DNA of 64,000 nucleotides from Streptomyces sp. SUK 48. Lineage in GTDB: Bacteria > Actinomycetota > Actinomycetes > Streptomycetales > Streptomycetaceae. Location of the stretch: NCBI RefSeq assembly GCF_009650765.1, contig NZ_CP045740.1, positions 4,626,001-4,690,000 on the forward strand, read 5' to 3'. The notes beneath the pieces were generated by a model. The model did not search any database. It worked only from the letters and a program-made list of their open reading frames with translations, and was not told where the DNA came from. Shown here in pieces: positions 8,934-17,431 of this stretch; position 1 is the first letter of the stretch, and each line of letters starts with the position of its first letter. The translations under genes and the position numbers were made by a program.

Positions 8934-8962
8934 ACGGTAGCGGGTTACCCCGGCCGGTTCAG
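8934..8962 (-). promoter_or_regulatory. Leaderless promoter of the helicase-associated gene
   Basis: On the minus strand CTGAAC (8962-8957), a 17-base spacer and TACCGT (8939-8934) are followed by seven bases and the ATG at 8926. Spacing and the TAnnnT -10 fit a HrdB-type promoter with transcription starting at the start codon. Confidence 0.5.
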
Positions 8963-9036
8963 CCGTGGCGGGCGGGGCCCCGCTCTGCGCTACCGTCCTC
9001 ACGGGGTTTCAGTCGGCGTCACCCCGGAGGGATTCC

Positions 9037-10155
9037 GTGGGCATCGAGAGCGACAAGGTCGTCTACGAGTACCTGAGCCGCGTCGGGGACATCGCGTCGC
9101 GACGGCAGTTGCCGTCGTCCACGCGCATGCGGCTGGTCTCGGAGCTGCGCAACGAGATCGACCGGGACCGGGCCAGGGCGACGGTGGACAGTCCCGCCGC
9201 GGTCCGCCGCATCCTGGACCGCCTGGGCACGCCCGACGAGGTGGTCGAGGCCGCGGGCGGCACCGGGCCCGCCGGCGGCGCGGGCCGCCCGTCCGCCGCC
9301 GTACCGGCGCAGCCCGTGCCGCGCGAGCGGGAGCCCGAGCGTGTCTCGCCGGGCGACGAGCGGCCGAAGGGGCTGCGCCGGGTCGTCCCCCGGCCGCGGC
9401 CCACCGAGCCCCGGCCCGAGCCGTCCGTGCCCAGGGACGGGCCGCCCGCCGCCTCGCACGAACTGTGGGAGGCCGCGCCGGCGCCCGACTGGTGGCGCAC
9501 CGCCGGCGGCCCCTTCGGCGGCGCCGGGAACAGCCCCTTCCTGGACACCGACCCGGTGCCGGGCTTCGTCGGCGGGGTGGAGATCCCGGATCTGCTCCGC
9601 CGCCCGCCGCACGAGATCGAGAAGGAGAAGGAGGAGAAGGAGGAGCGGGAGGAGAGGGAGAAGGCGGCGCGGGCACCCGCTCCCGCCCCCGCCCGGCGCT
9701 TCGGACTGTTCCCGCGCCGTACCCCGGCGGCCGCCTTGGACCCGGACCCGGCCCCCGAGCTCGCCCCGGACGCCGGTGCCGCCGCCCCCGCCCGCCGCCT
9801 CCTGCCCGGTCCCGCGGCCGGCTGGTCCAACCCGTTCCTGCTGCTGGCCGCCGCCGCGCTGGTCGCCGGGGCGGTGCTCGGCAACTGGTTCGTGCTGCTC
9901 GCGGGCTGGGCGATGGCCTACACCTCCCGGCGGCTGAGCCCCTCCGAGAGCAAGTGGGCCGTGCTCGTGCTGCCCGGCGGCGCGGCCGTGGCGGGCCTGG
10001 TGTGGCTCTGGGGCCGGCAGAACGGCCGCTGGGGCGACCCGATCGCCCAGGGGCAGATGGGCGACGCCCTCGCCCAGACCTGGCCCTGGGTGGTGCGGGG
10101 CGCGGCCGTCGCCTCGGCGCTCTACGTCCTGTGGCGCTCACAACGCAGGGGCTGA
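9037..10155 (+). CDS. HAAS-like N-terminal, multi-pass membrane protein
   Basis: A 372-aa protein starting at GTG 9037 with GGAGG six bases upstream. Residues 1-75 (EYLSRVGDIA…LRNEIDRD…RILDRLGTPDEVVEAAG) resemble the HAAS-type helical signalling domain that precedes membrane segments in DUF1700-like proteins. A long Pro/Glu/Arg-rich disordered section follows, with an acidic-basic stretch of repeated EKE units. The C-terminal third has two to three hydrophobic helices (LLLAAAALVAGAVLGNW and others). The stop codon lies inside the first unit of the 21-bp minisatellite. Function unknown; it may be a sensor or scaffold. Confidence 0.7.
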   Translation: MGIESDKVVYEYLSRVGDIASRRQLPSSTRMRLVSELRNEIDRDRARATVDSPAAVRRILDRLGTPDEVVEAAGGTGPAGGAGRPSAAVPAQPVPREREPERVSPGDERPKGLRRVVPRPRPTEPRPEPSVPRDGPPAASHELWEAAPAPDWWRTAGGPFGGAGNSPFLDTDPVPGFVGGVEIPDLLRRPPHEIEKEKEEKEEREEREKAARAPAPAPARRFGLFPRRTPAAALDPDPAPELAPDAGAAAPARRLLPGPAAGWSNPFLLLAAAALVAGAVLGNWFVLLAGWAMAYTSRRLSPSESKWAVLVLPGGAAVAGLVWLWGRQNGRWGDPIAQGQMGDALAQTWPWVVRGAAVASALYVLWRSQRRG

Positions 10156-10992
10156 CGCTCACCGCGCGAAGGCTGACGCTCACCGCGCGAAGGCCGACGC
10201 CCCACCGCGCGAAGGGCGGCGCCCACCGCGCGAAGGCTGACGCCCACCGCGTGAAGGGTGGCGCCAGCGGCGCTGAGGCCGATGCCCGCCGGGCGAAGGC
10301 CGACGCAGGTGGTCCGAAGGCTGGCGCCCGCTGGACGAAGGCTGATGCACGTGGCCGCGGAGGCTGACGCTCGCCTTGTGGAGGTGGCGTCAGCGGTGCG
10401 AAGGCCCGGCGCACGTGGTCCGAAGTCTGGCGCCTGCCGCACGAAGGCTGATGCCCGTGGCTGCGGAGGCTGACGCTCGCCTTGTGGAGGGTGGCGTCAG
10501 CGGTGCGAAGGCCCGGCGCACGTGGTCCGAAGTCTGGCGCCTGCCGCACGAAGGTTGATGCCCGTGGCCGCGGAGGCTGACGCTCGCCGCCGTGTGAAGG
10601 GTGGCGTCAGTGGCGCGAAGGCCCGGCGCACGTGGTCCGAAGTCTGGCGCCTGCCGCACGAAGGCCGATGCCCGTGGCCGCGAAGGCTGACGCTCGCCGC
10701 CGCGTGAAGAGTGGCGCCAGCGGCGCTGAGGCTGGCGCCCGCCGGACAAAGGCCGACGCCCGCCGGGCGAGGGCCGGCGCACGTGGCCCGAAGCTCGGCG
10801 CCTGCCGCACGAAGGCCGACGCCCGTGGCCGCGGAGGCTGACGCTCGCCGAGTGAAGGGTGGCGTCAGCGGCGCTGAGGCCGACGCCCGCCGTACGAAGG
10901 TCGATGCCCGCCGGGCGAAGGCCGACGCACGTGGCGGCGAAGGCCGGGGCCCCCGTACGAAGGCCGACGCCCGTGGCCCGAAGGCCGGATGG
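10150..10992. repeat. Intergenic minisatellite of about 21-bp units
   Basis: About 40 degenerate units built on GAAGGCYGACGCYCRC fill the whole gap between the membrane-protein stop and the HAD gene. Most units are 21 bp and some are 22 bp. A second-order repeat is superimposed, with a recognisable block starting at 10341, 10447, 10554, 10664 and 10815 (steps of 106, 107, 110 and 151 bp). The 22-bp units and unequal steps shift the reading frame, so although every frame stays open and reads as Lys/Ala/Asp/Arg heptads, this is most likely non-coding. The unit length equals two turns of B-DNA, which would place each copy on the same face of the helix. Confidence 0.85.
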
Positions 10993-11033
10993 GGGCCGGT
11001 GCGCCGTCGTAGCGGCCTGGCACCATGTCCCCC

Positions 11034-11642
11034 ATGGCCTCCCTCACCGTCGGCTTCGACCTCGACATGACCCTCATCGACTCCCGGCCGGGCATCCGCG
11101 CGTGCTACATCGCGCTGGCGGAGCGTACGGGGGCGTACATCGACGCCGACCTGGCGGTCACCCGGCTCGGGCCGCCGCTCGCGGACGAGCTGGTGAACTG
11201 GTTCCCGGCCGAGCGCGTGCCCGCGATGGCCGAGCTGTACCGGGAGATGTACCCGTCCATAGCCATCGCCGCGACCCCCGCCATGGCGGGCGCCCGCGAG
11301 GCCATGGCGGCGGTGCGCGCGGCCGGCGGCCGGACCATGGTGGTCACCGCCAAGTACGAGCCGAACGCGAAGCTGCACCTGTCCCATCTGGGCATCGAGC
11401 CGGACGTGGTCGTGGGCGACCTGTGGGCCGAGCAGAAGGCACGGGCGCTGCGCGAGCACGGCGCGGGGGTGTACGTCGGCGACCACACCGGCGATGTGCG
11501 CGGGGCGCGTACCGCGGGCGCGCTGTCGGTCGCGGTGGCGACCGGACCCTGCCCCGCGGACGAGCTGCGCGCGGCCGGGGCGGACGTCGTCCTGGACGAT
11601 CTGTCCGCCTTCCCGGCGTGGCTGGCCGATTACCGCCCCTGA
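11034..11642 (+). CDS. HAD-superfamily phosphatase (Gph-like)
   Basis: A 202-aa haloacid-dehalogenase hydrolase. The catalytic motif I DLDMTLIDS follows the first beta strand, motif II/III are VVTAKYE with K in LHLSHLG context, and motif IV is the acidic GDHTGD. A helical cap lies between about 20 and 85, as in phosphoglycolate-phosphatase-like enzymes. ATG 11034 (MASLTVGFDLD) gives the best N-terminus; ATG 11025 is nine bases upstream and in frame. Neither has a convincing Shine-Dalgarno. It is the first gene after the minisatellite. Substrate not predictable. Confidence 0.85.
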   Translation: MASLTVGFDLDMTLIDSRPGIRACYIALAERTGAYIDADLAVTRLGPPLADELVNWFPAERVPAMAELYREMYPSIAIAATPAMAGAREAMAAVRAAGGRTMVVTAKYEPNAKLHLSHLGIEPDVVVGDLWAEQKARALREHGAGVYVGDHTGDVRGARTAGALSVAVATGPCPADELRAAGADVVLDDLSAFPAWLADYRP

Positions 11643-11685
11643 CGAAACCGGGTCCGGCGGCCCGAGGACGGCCCGGTCCCGTCCG

Positions 11686-11943
11686 CTACCGGGACGCCGC
11701 GGCGCTCCTCGCCCGGCGCCGGCCGGCCGCGATCGACCGCAGCACCCCCGCGCCGGCCACGAGGAAGCCGACGCCCATGAGCATGCACAGTCCGTACATG
11801 TAGGTCGGAAACGGTTTGGTGCCGAGGAACAACGGGACCATCGTGACCAGGGTGGCCAGGGCTCCGACGAAGAACACGATGGCGCCGGCACGGATCAGTC
11901 CGTCGCCGGGCCCGGCGGAATTCGCTTGGGTTTTGTCACGCAC
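11686..11943 (-). CDS. Small two-helix membrane protein
   Basis: An 85-aa protein with two hydrophobic helices (GAIVFFVGALATLVTMVPLFL and GLCMLMGVGFLVAGAGVL) and a basic Arg-rich tail, predicted to lie in the cytoplasmic membrane with both ends inside. It starts at GTG 11943, six bases after a TACCCT -10 box and with no Shine-Dalgarno, so it is probably leaderless. It is convergent with the HAD gene and divergent from the cold-shock gene. No function is known to me. Confidence 0.7.
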   Translation of the reverse strand: MRDKTQANSAGPGDGLIRAGAIVFFVGALATLVTMVPLFLGTKPFPTYMYGLCMLMGVGFLVAGAGVLRSIAAGRRRARSAAASR

Positions 11944-11949
11944 CGGACC

Positions 11950-11955
11950 AGGGTA
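11950..11955 (-). promoter_or_regulatory. -10 box of a leaderless promoter
   Basis: TACCCT on the minus strand is six bases before GTG 11943, placing the transcript start at the start codon. No good -35 was found. Confidence 0.4.
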
Positions 11956-11986
11956 GTTCCTGCGCGAGAGAACGACCGGGGACGTC

Positions 11987-12014
11987 TTGTCACCGGGTCC
12001 AGGACCATTAGCCT
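11987..12014 (+). promoter_or_regulatory. Promoter of the cold-shock gene
   Basis: TTGTCA (11987-11992), a 16-base spacer and TAGCCT (12009-12014) form a good vegetative promoter. Transcription from about 12021 would give an 84-nt leader before GTG 12105, the kind of 5' UTR often used for temperature control in csp genes. Confidence 0.5.
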
Positions 12015-12104
12015 TGATGACAGCGGGTCACGGCGACCCGCTGCAGTGCTATCAAGAGCCGTTTCCGAGCAGTTTTCCCGACGAGTACGAGGACGAGGAC
12101 AGAC

Positions 12105-12488
12105 GTGCCTACCGGCAAGGTCAAGTGGTTCAACAGCGAGAAGGGCTTCGGCTTTCTCTCCCGCGACGACGGCGGTGACGTCTTCGTCCATTCCTCGGTT
12201 CTCCCCGCCGGAGTCGATGTGCTCAAGCCGGGACAGCGGGTGGAGTTCGGCGTGGTCGCCGGCCAGCGCGGCGACCAGGCGCTCTCGGTGGTCGTGCTCG
12301 ACCCGACGCCGTCCGTGGCCGCCGCCCAGCGCAAGAAGCCCGACGAGCTGGCCTCGATCGTGCAGGACCTGACGACCCTCCTCGAGAACATCACCCCGAT
12401 GCTGGAGAAGGGCCGCTACCCGGAGAAGGCATCCGGCAAGAAGATCGCCGGGCTGCTCCGCGCGGTCGCCGACCAGCTGGACGTCTGA
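12105..12488 (+). CDS. Cold-shock domain protein with C-terminal extension
   Basis: A 127-aa protein. Residues 1-67 are a complete cold-shock OB-fold with GKVKWFNSEKGFGFLSRD (RNP1) and DVFVHSS (RNP2), which bind single-stranded RNA or DNA. Residues 68-127 are a helical extension (KKPDELASIVQDLTTLLENI) absent from classical 67-aa CspA proteins but common in the actinobacterial long form. The GTG start is preceded by a GAGGACGAGGACAG purine tract. Likely an RNA chaperone; the tail may mediate dimerisation. Confidence 0.93.
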   Translation: MPTGKVKWFNSEKGFGFLSRDDGGDVFVHSSVLPAGVDVLKPGQRVEFGVVAGQRGDQALSVVVLDPTPSVAAAQRKKPDELASIVQDLTTLLENITPMLEKGRYPEKASGKKIAGLLRAVADQLDV

Positions 12489-12512
12489 CCGCGCCCGCTC
12501 CTCAGGGCTCCC

Positions 12513-13361
12513 TCAGGGAAACGCGAGCGCGTCCGGGCCGAGGGGCGGCACCAGTCCCTCGGCCGCGGCCCGGGTGAGCAGCCCGCGGACCGCCGCGTAG
12601 CCGTCCTCGCCGAGGTCGGCGGTGAACTCGTTGACGTACAGCCCGATGTGCTGGTCGGCCACGGCCGGGTCCATCTCCTGGGCGTGCGCCATGACGTACG
12701 GCCGGGAGACCTCGGGCGCGTCCCACGCGGCCCGCACGGAGGCGCGCACGGACTCGGCGAGCCCCTTCAGCGTCCCGGCGCCCAGCGACCGCTTGGCCAC
12801 GATCGCGCCCAGCGGGATCGGCAGCCCGGTCGTCAGCTCCCAGTGCTCGCCCATGTCGGCGAGCTTGTGCAGCCCGTAGTTCCGGTAGGTGAAGCGGGCC
12901 TCGTGGATCACCAGGCCCGCGTCCACCGTGCCGTCCCGCACGGCCGGCATGATCTCGTGGAACGGCATGACCACGATCTCGCCGACCCCGCCGGGCACCA
13001 CGTCCGCGGCCCACAGCCGGAACAGCAGGTAGGCCGTCGACTTCTCGCTGGGCACCGCGACCGTACGGCCCGTCAGGTCGACGCCGGCCTCCCGCGTGAG
13101 CACCAGCGGCCCGCAGCCCCGGCCGAGCGCGCCGCCGCAGGGCAGCAGCGCGTACTCGTCGAGGACGTACGGCAGGACGGCGTACGACACCTTCAGCACA
13201 TCGAACTCGCCGCGCTCGGCCATGCCGTTGGTGAGGTCGATGTCGGCGAAGGTCACGTCCAGCGCGGGGGCGCCGGGGACGCGGCCGTGGGCCAGGGCGT
13301 CGAAGACGAAGGTGTCGTTCGGGCAGGGCGAGTACGCGATCTGCAAGGGCTCACTGGTCAT
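12513..13361 (-). CDS. mqnD: 1,4-dihydroxy-6-naphthoate synthase (menaquinone, futalosine route)
   Basis: A 282-aa protein with the MqnD signature YSPCPNDTF near the N-terminus and the periplasmic-binding-protein-like fold of the family. MqnD converts cyclic dehypoxanthinylfutalosine to 1,4-dihydroxy-6-naphthoate. ATG 13361 is chosen because it forms an ATGA overlap with the mqnB stop and has GGAG upstream; the TTG at 13373 is four codons longer, but its Shine-Dalgarno would be too close. The overlap implies translational coupling with futalosine hydrolase. Confidence 0.93.
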   Translation of the reverse strand: MTSEPLQIAYSPCPNDTFVFDALAHGRVPGAPALDVTFADIDLTNGMAERGEFDVLKVSYAVLPYVLDEYALLPCGGALGRGCGPLVLTREAGVDLTGRTVAVPSEKSTAYLLFRLWAADVVPGGVGEIVVMPFHEIMPAVRDGTVDAGLVIHEARFTYRNYGLHKLADMGEHWELTTGLPIPLGAIVAKRSLGAGTLKGLAESVRASVRAAWDAPEVSRPYVMAHAQEMDPAVADQHIGLYVNEFTADLGEDGYAAVRGLLTRAAAEGLVPPLGPDALAFP

Positions 13362-14170
13362 ACGGATTTCCAACTCTCCAATGCGGGCGCGAACTTCCCG
13401 AAGGCCGCGGTGAGGGCGGCGAGGGCGTCGCCGATGCGCCAGGCGGCGCGGTCGCGCGGGCCGACCGGGTTGGAGACCGCGCGGATCTCCAGCACCGGCA
13501 CGCCCTGGGCCCCGGCGGCCTCGGCGACCCCGAAGCCCTCCATGCCCTCGGCGAGCGCGCGGGGGTGCCGGGCGCCCAGCGCGGCGGCGCGGGCGGCGGT
13601 CCCGGTCACGGTGGACACGGTCAGGACCGTGCCGGTGCGGGCACCGGTGGCCTCGGCCACGGCCCGTACGAGTGATTGAGGCGGGCGATGGGTGACGGTC
13701 CCGAAGCCCAGTTCGGTGACCGGCACAAAGCCGTCGGCGGTCTCGGCGCCCAGGTCGGCGACGGTGATCGCGTCGGCGACGACGAGCGAGCCGAGCGGCG
13801 CCCCGGGCGCGAACCCGCCGCCGATCCCGGCCGAGACGACCAGGTCGTAGGGGGCGCCGGCGAGCGCGGCCGCGGTGAGCGCGGCACCGGTGGAGGCGGC
13901 GGCCCGCGCGGGCCCGACCCCGGCGGCCAGCAGATCGATCACGGCGGCGGTACGAGGGGGAGCGGCCCCGGTGGACGGGGCGGCACCGGCGGTCGTACCG
14001 GACGGGACGGCGCCGGCGGTCGTGCGGAACAGCGCCGCGCCCGGCAGCCGTACCTCTTCCCCGGAGCCGGGGAACGCCCGTGCCACCGCGTCCCGTTCGG
14101 CGGGGACCGCGGTGGCCACGAGGACGCGTGCGGGGGCCGTGATCAGTCCTTCTTCAGCTTGAAGGACCAC
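13358..14170 (-). CDS. mqnB: Futalosine hydrolase
   Basis: A nucleosidase-fold protein of up to 270 aa. MqnB removes hypoxanthine from futalosine in the menaquinone pathway, and the next gene in the operon is mqnD. Family features are VLVATAVPAERDAV at the start, the VSAGIGGGF loop, and the EGMEGFGVAEAA motif carrying the catalytic/ribose-binding residues. The start is uncertain. GTG 14170 overlaps the upstream DUF2771 gene by 28 bases, while a near-ATG start just after that gene's stop (around 14143) would give the usual N-terminus. A repetitive Gly/Thr/Ala/Pro insertion (AGAVPSGTTAGAAPS) at about 55-75 is unusual for the family. Confidence 0.88.
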   Translation of the reverse strand: MVLQAEEGLITAPARVLVATAVPAERDAVARAFPGSGEEVRLPGAALFRTTAGAVPSGTTAGAAPSTGAAPPRTAAVIDLLAAGVGPARAAASTGAALTAAALAGAPYDLVVSAGIGGGFAPGAPLGSLVVADAITVADLGAETADGFVPVTELGFGTVTHRPPQSLVRAVAEATGARTGTVLTVSTVTGTAARAAALGARHPRALAEGMEGFGVAEAAGAQGVPVLEIRAVSNPVGPRDRAAWRIGDALAALTAAFGKFAPALESWKSV

Positions 14171-14640
14171 ACGCCCTTGGTCGGGTTGGAGCCCATCTGG
14201 ATCACCAGCGTGTTGGACGCGCCGCCGGTGCCGTACTGCTCGTTGAAGAACGCGTTGCCCGGCAGGGTGCGGTACGTCTCCTTGCTCAGGCTGGTGAAGG
14301 GGCGGCCGTTGACCAGCACGGCCCAGCCGGCGTCCGCGATCTTCGGGTCGACACCGATCCGGATCGTCGAGTCCTCGCCGACCGAGATCGCCTTCGCGTC
14401 GCCGGTCTTCTTGGCGCAGTCGGCCAGGGCCTTGGCGTCGAGCGCCTTGCCGTCGTTGTAGCAGACCGCCTCGGAGTGCACCGAGTCCTTGCCGACGGTG
14501 ATCGTCGCGGTGGGCGTCGGCTTGTCGCAGGCGGACAGGACGAGCAGTCCGGCGGCAACGGCGCCGGCGGCGGCGACGGCGCGGCGGCGCCGCGCGACGC
14601 GGTGTACTTCAGCGGCTTCGCCGCGGGGCAGCGTGGTCAT
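14143..14640 (-). CDS. DUF2771 lipoprotein
   Basis: A 165-aa exported lipoprotein. A basic N-terminus (RRRR) and hydrophobic core precede the lipobox LLVLSAC, so the Cys is the predicted lipid-attached residue. The mature part (ATITVGKDSVHSE…CYNDGKAL) matches the DUF2771 family of actinobacterial cell-surface proteins of unknown function. ATG 14640 is chosen; a longer frame to 14679 lacks any ribosome site. The -10 box TAATCT lies seven bases before the ATG with no Shine-Dalgarno, which indicates a leaderless start. It opens the mqnB-mqnD operon. Confidence 0.85.
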   Translation of the reverse strand: MTTLPRGEAAEVHRVARRRRAVAAAGAVAAGLLVLSACDKPTPTATITVGKDSVHSEAVCYNDGKALDAKALADCAKKTGDAKAISVGEDSTIRIGVDPKIADAGWAVLVNGRPFTSLSKETYRTLPGNAFFNEQYGTGGASNTLVIQMGSNPTKGVWSFKLKKD

Positions 14641-14647
14641 GGTCGAA

Positions 14648-14653
14648 AGATTA
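14648..14653 (-). promoter_or_regulatory. -10 box of a leaderless promoter
   Basis: TAATCT on the minus strand is seven bases before ATG 14640. It would drive the DUF2771-mqnB-mqnD unit. No clear -35 was seen. Confidence 0.45.
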
Positions 14654-14825
14654 TCGGTCGCCCGGAGCCGTCCGCCCACGCGGGGTGCGGCGTGCCCGGT
14701 TCGTTACGCCAGTCGTGTCCGCGACAACCGAAGCGTGTCCCGGTTCGTCACGCCACCTGCCCCTTTACGACACCGCCCCGCCACACCGCCCCGCCACTCC
14801 GGAGCGCCCGCTCCGGAGCGCCCGC

Positions 14826-16160
14826 TCACGCCACCCGGGCGCGGGGCCGGCCGCCGTACCGCGCGGAGGCGATCAGACCGCGCAGGGTGCTCAGCCAGCC
14901 CACCGCCACGAACGCGGCGCCGGCCAGCAGCCCCACCGTGCCGTTGAGCGGCATCACGATGCCCACCGCGCCGCCGAACACCCACGCCATCTGGAGCAGC
15001 GTCTCGGAGCGGGCGAAGGCGGAGCTGCGCACCAGTTCCGGCACGTCCCGCTGGATCAGCGCGTCCAGCGCCAGCTTGGCCAGCGCCTGCGCGAACCCGG
15101 CGACCGCCGCCAGACAGGTCACCAGGACCGCCCCGAAGAACGCCGCGGCCACGAGCGCCATGCCCAGCGCCGCCGCGACGACGGTCACGATGATGATCTC
15201 CGGCGCCCGTGATCTGAGCCACGCGCCCACCGCCGTGCCCAGCGCGTTTCCCGCGCCGGCCGCGACGCCCACCAGCCCCAGCGAGACCACCGCGCTCCGG
15301 CCGCCGAGCGGATGCTCGCGCAGCAGGAAGGCGAGGAAGAAGATCAGGAAGCCGGACAGGCAGCGCAGGGCCGCGTTGGCGCCGAGGGCGTGGGTCACGG
15401 CGGGCCCGACCGTGCGCAGCCCGGGCCGCTTCACCTTGGTCCTCGGCAGCCGCGTCTCCTCGGCGGCGAGCAGCGCCGGCGCCTCGCCGCGGGCGGAGTC
15501 CACCTTGGGCGGCAGCGAGAAGGACAGCGCCGTGCCCGCGGCGAAGATCACGGAGGCGCCGTACAGCGGCCAGGGATCGCCGAGCCGGTGCAGTCCCGCG
15601 GCGATCGGCGCGGCCACCCCGGTGGCCAGCAGCCCGGCCAGGGTGACCCGGGAGTTGGCCTTCACCAGCGAGAACAGCGGTGGCAGCAGCCGCGGTACGA
15701 CGGCGCTGCGCACCACGCCGTACGCCTTGGAGGCCACCAGCACGCCGAGCGCGGCGGGATACAGCTCCAGGCTCCCGGTCGCCACCGCGCCCGAGATCAG
15801 CAGGGCGAGCAGCACCCGCGCCAGCATGGCCGCCGCCATCGCGGCCCGGCGCCCGTGCGGGAGCCGGTCGAGGAGCGGGCCGATGACCGGGGCGAGGACG
15901 GTGAACGGCGCCATGGTGATCGCCAGGTACAGCGCGACCCGCCCGCGCGCCTCGTCGGTCGGCACGGAGAAGAAGACCGTGGAGGCGAGCGCCACGGTGA
16001 TCATGACGTCCCCGGCGCCGTTCACCGCGTGCAGTTCGATCAGCTTGCCGAGGCCCGACTCGCCCGCGCCGTGCGCGTGTGTGACCCGGCGGATACCGCG
16101 CGCGGCGCCGGTGACGGGCAGGTGCAGGGCACGCCCGACGGACCGGGCGGCACCGCCCAC
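14826..16160 (-). CDS. MFS transporter
   Basis: A major-facilitator carrier of about 444 aa with twelve hydrophobic segments and the Gly/Arg loop-2 signature (GPLLDRLPHGRRA). The N-terminal half (HGAGESGLGKLIELHAVNGAG) is typical of a Streptomyces MFS group of unknown substrate. GTG 16160 is taken as the start because the upstream extension is Arg/Pro-rich and unlike the family; the exact start is uncertain because no strong Shine-Dalgarno is present. The gene is divergent from the DUF3027 gene. Confidence 0.8.
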   Translation of the reverse strand: MGGAARSVGRALHLPVTGAARGIRRVTHAHGAGESGLGKLIELHAVNGAGDVMITVALASTVFFSVPTDEARGRVALYLAITMAPFTVLAPVIGPLLDRLPHGRRAAMAAAMLARVLLALLISGAVATGSLELYPAALGVLVASKAYGVVRSAVVPRLLPPLFSLVKANSRVTLAGLLATGVAAPIAAGLHRLGDPWPLYGASVIFAAGTALSFSLPPKVDSARGEAPALLAAEETRLPRTKVKRPGLRTVGPAVTHALGANAALRCLSGFLIFFLAFLLREHPLGGRSAVVSLGLVGVAAGAGNALGTAVGAWLRSRAPEIIIVTVVAAALGMALVAAAFFGAVLVTCLAAVAGFAQALAKLALDALIQRDVPELVRSSAFARSETLLQMAWVFGGAVGIVMPLNGTVGLLAGAAFVAVGWLSTLRGLIASARYGGRPRARVA

Positions 16161-16504
16161 CCGGCGCGCACCGCCCCCCGAACGCCACGCCTGTCCGCGG
16201 TTGCCACGAGGTTCATAGTGCCCCGAGATGCCGCCGGATAGTGCGGATAGGGCACGTATGGCGGCGAACCGCGCCCGCCGAGGGGGCGGAAGGAGCGGGT
16301 GAAGTGGGGGAGAATGCCGCCGAGCGGCAATGAATCCTGTTCGGTGTAGCGTGCGTATCTCAGCCATAACGCAGAATGGATGGCAGAGGTGCGCCCGAGC
16401 GCGCGGATGATGCAGACGTCGATGCGGTCCTGAGGTCCGCTCCGTCGGCCAACCCGCCTAAGGCAGCCGCCTGGACGAGACGGCGTAGGAGAGAAGCGAT
16501 ACCT

Positions 16505-17431
16505 GTGAGCGCAGCGACAACGCGAAGCCGCACCCCCGACCGCCTGTGCGCCGAGGCGGTCGACCTCGCCCGTGCTGCAGCCGAGGAGGCTGCCGCACCC
16601 GGTGTGGTCGGCGAGCACTCCGGGTGCGTCTCCGAAGGCGACCGTGTTGTCACGCACTTCTTCGCGTGCAAGGAACCGGGCTACCGGGGCTGGCGCTGGG
16701 CCGTGACCGTGGCCCGCGCCTCCCGCGCCAAGATCGTCACACTGGACGAGGTGGTGCTGCTCCCCGGCCGGGACGCGCTGCTGGCGCCGGAGTGGGTGCC
16801 GTGGAGCGAGCGGCTGCGGCCCGGCGACCTCGGACCCGGCGATCTGCTCCCCACCGACCAGGACGACCTGCGTCTGGAACCGGGCTACGCCGGCGACGAC
16901 CAGCCGCCGGCCGACTCCGCGGTGTCGGAGGAGATGGCGGAGCTGGCGGAGGCCGAGGACGCGGACGTGAGTCCGGGCGCGCCGGCCGTCCAGCCGACGG
17001 TGCCCATGCGGGGCTCCATCGCCTCGGTCGCCGAGGAACTGGGCATGCGCAGAGCACGCGTTCTGTCCCGTTACGGCCTGCACAGCGCCGCCGACCGCTG
17101 GGAGGAGTCGTTCGGACCGAAGACGCCGATGGCCCAGGCGGCGCCGGCCACCTGTCTGACCTGTGGCTTCCTCGCGCCCATCGGCGGCTCGCTGGGCCAG
17201 GCGTTCGGGGTGTGCGCCAACGAGTTCGCCCCGGCGGACGGCCGGGTGGTCTCCCTCGCCTACGGCTGCGGCGGCCACTCCGAGGCGGCGGTCATGCCCA
17301 AGCCCCCGCAGCCGGCCGCGCCGGTCATCGACGAGACCCGGGTGGAGCCCTTCCCGCTGCACCCCGCCCGCGACTCCGGCTCGGTGCCGGAGACGGCGGA
17401 CGAGGAGACGGCGGAACTGGGCCACTCGTGA
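16505..17431 (+). CDS. DUF3027 protein with C-terminal Cys cluster
   Basis: A 308-aa cytosolic protein of the DUF3027 family, conserved in actinobacteria without known function. The N-terminal half (HFFACKEPGYRGWRWAVTVARA) is the family core. An acidic linker rich in Glu/Ala/Asp follows. The C-terminal section has a CLTCGF pair, then a further Cys in GVCANEF and in YGCGGHSE, so a zinc-ribbon site is plausible. GTG 16505 is used because it gives the conserved VSAATTRSRTPDRL opening; a GGAG lies 13 bases upstream. The stop overlaps the start of the next gene (GTGA), so translation is coupled to the acetyltransferase. Confidence 0.8.
   Translation: MSAATTRSRTPDRLCAEAVDLARAAAEEAAAPGVVGEHSGCVSEGDRVVTHFFACKEPGYRGWRWAVTVARASRAKIVTLDEVVLLPGRDALLAPEWVPWSERLRPGDLGPGDLLPTDQDDLRLEPGYAGDDQPPADSAVSEEMAELAEAEDADVSPGAPAVQPTVPMRGSIASVAEELGMRRARVLSRYGLHSAADRWEESFGPKTPMAQAAPATCLTCGFLAPIGGSLGQAFGVCANEFAPADGRVVSLAYGCGGHSEAAVMPKPPQPAAPVIDETRVEPFPLHPARDSGSVPETADEETAELGHS

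Noticed and set aside
4118-9076. A 1652-aa forward open frame covering the helicase genes
   Set aside because: It is antisense to two well-supported genes, has low-complexity Arg/Gly/Ala composition and no family features. Such shadows are normal at this GC.
10258-11070. Short forward and reverse ORFs inside the 21-bp repeat
   Set aside because: All frames stay open because of the repeat composition; frame shifts between blocks and lack of start signals argue against coding.
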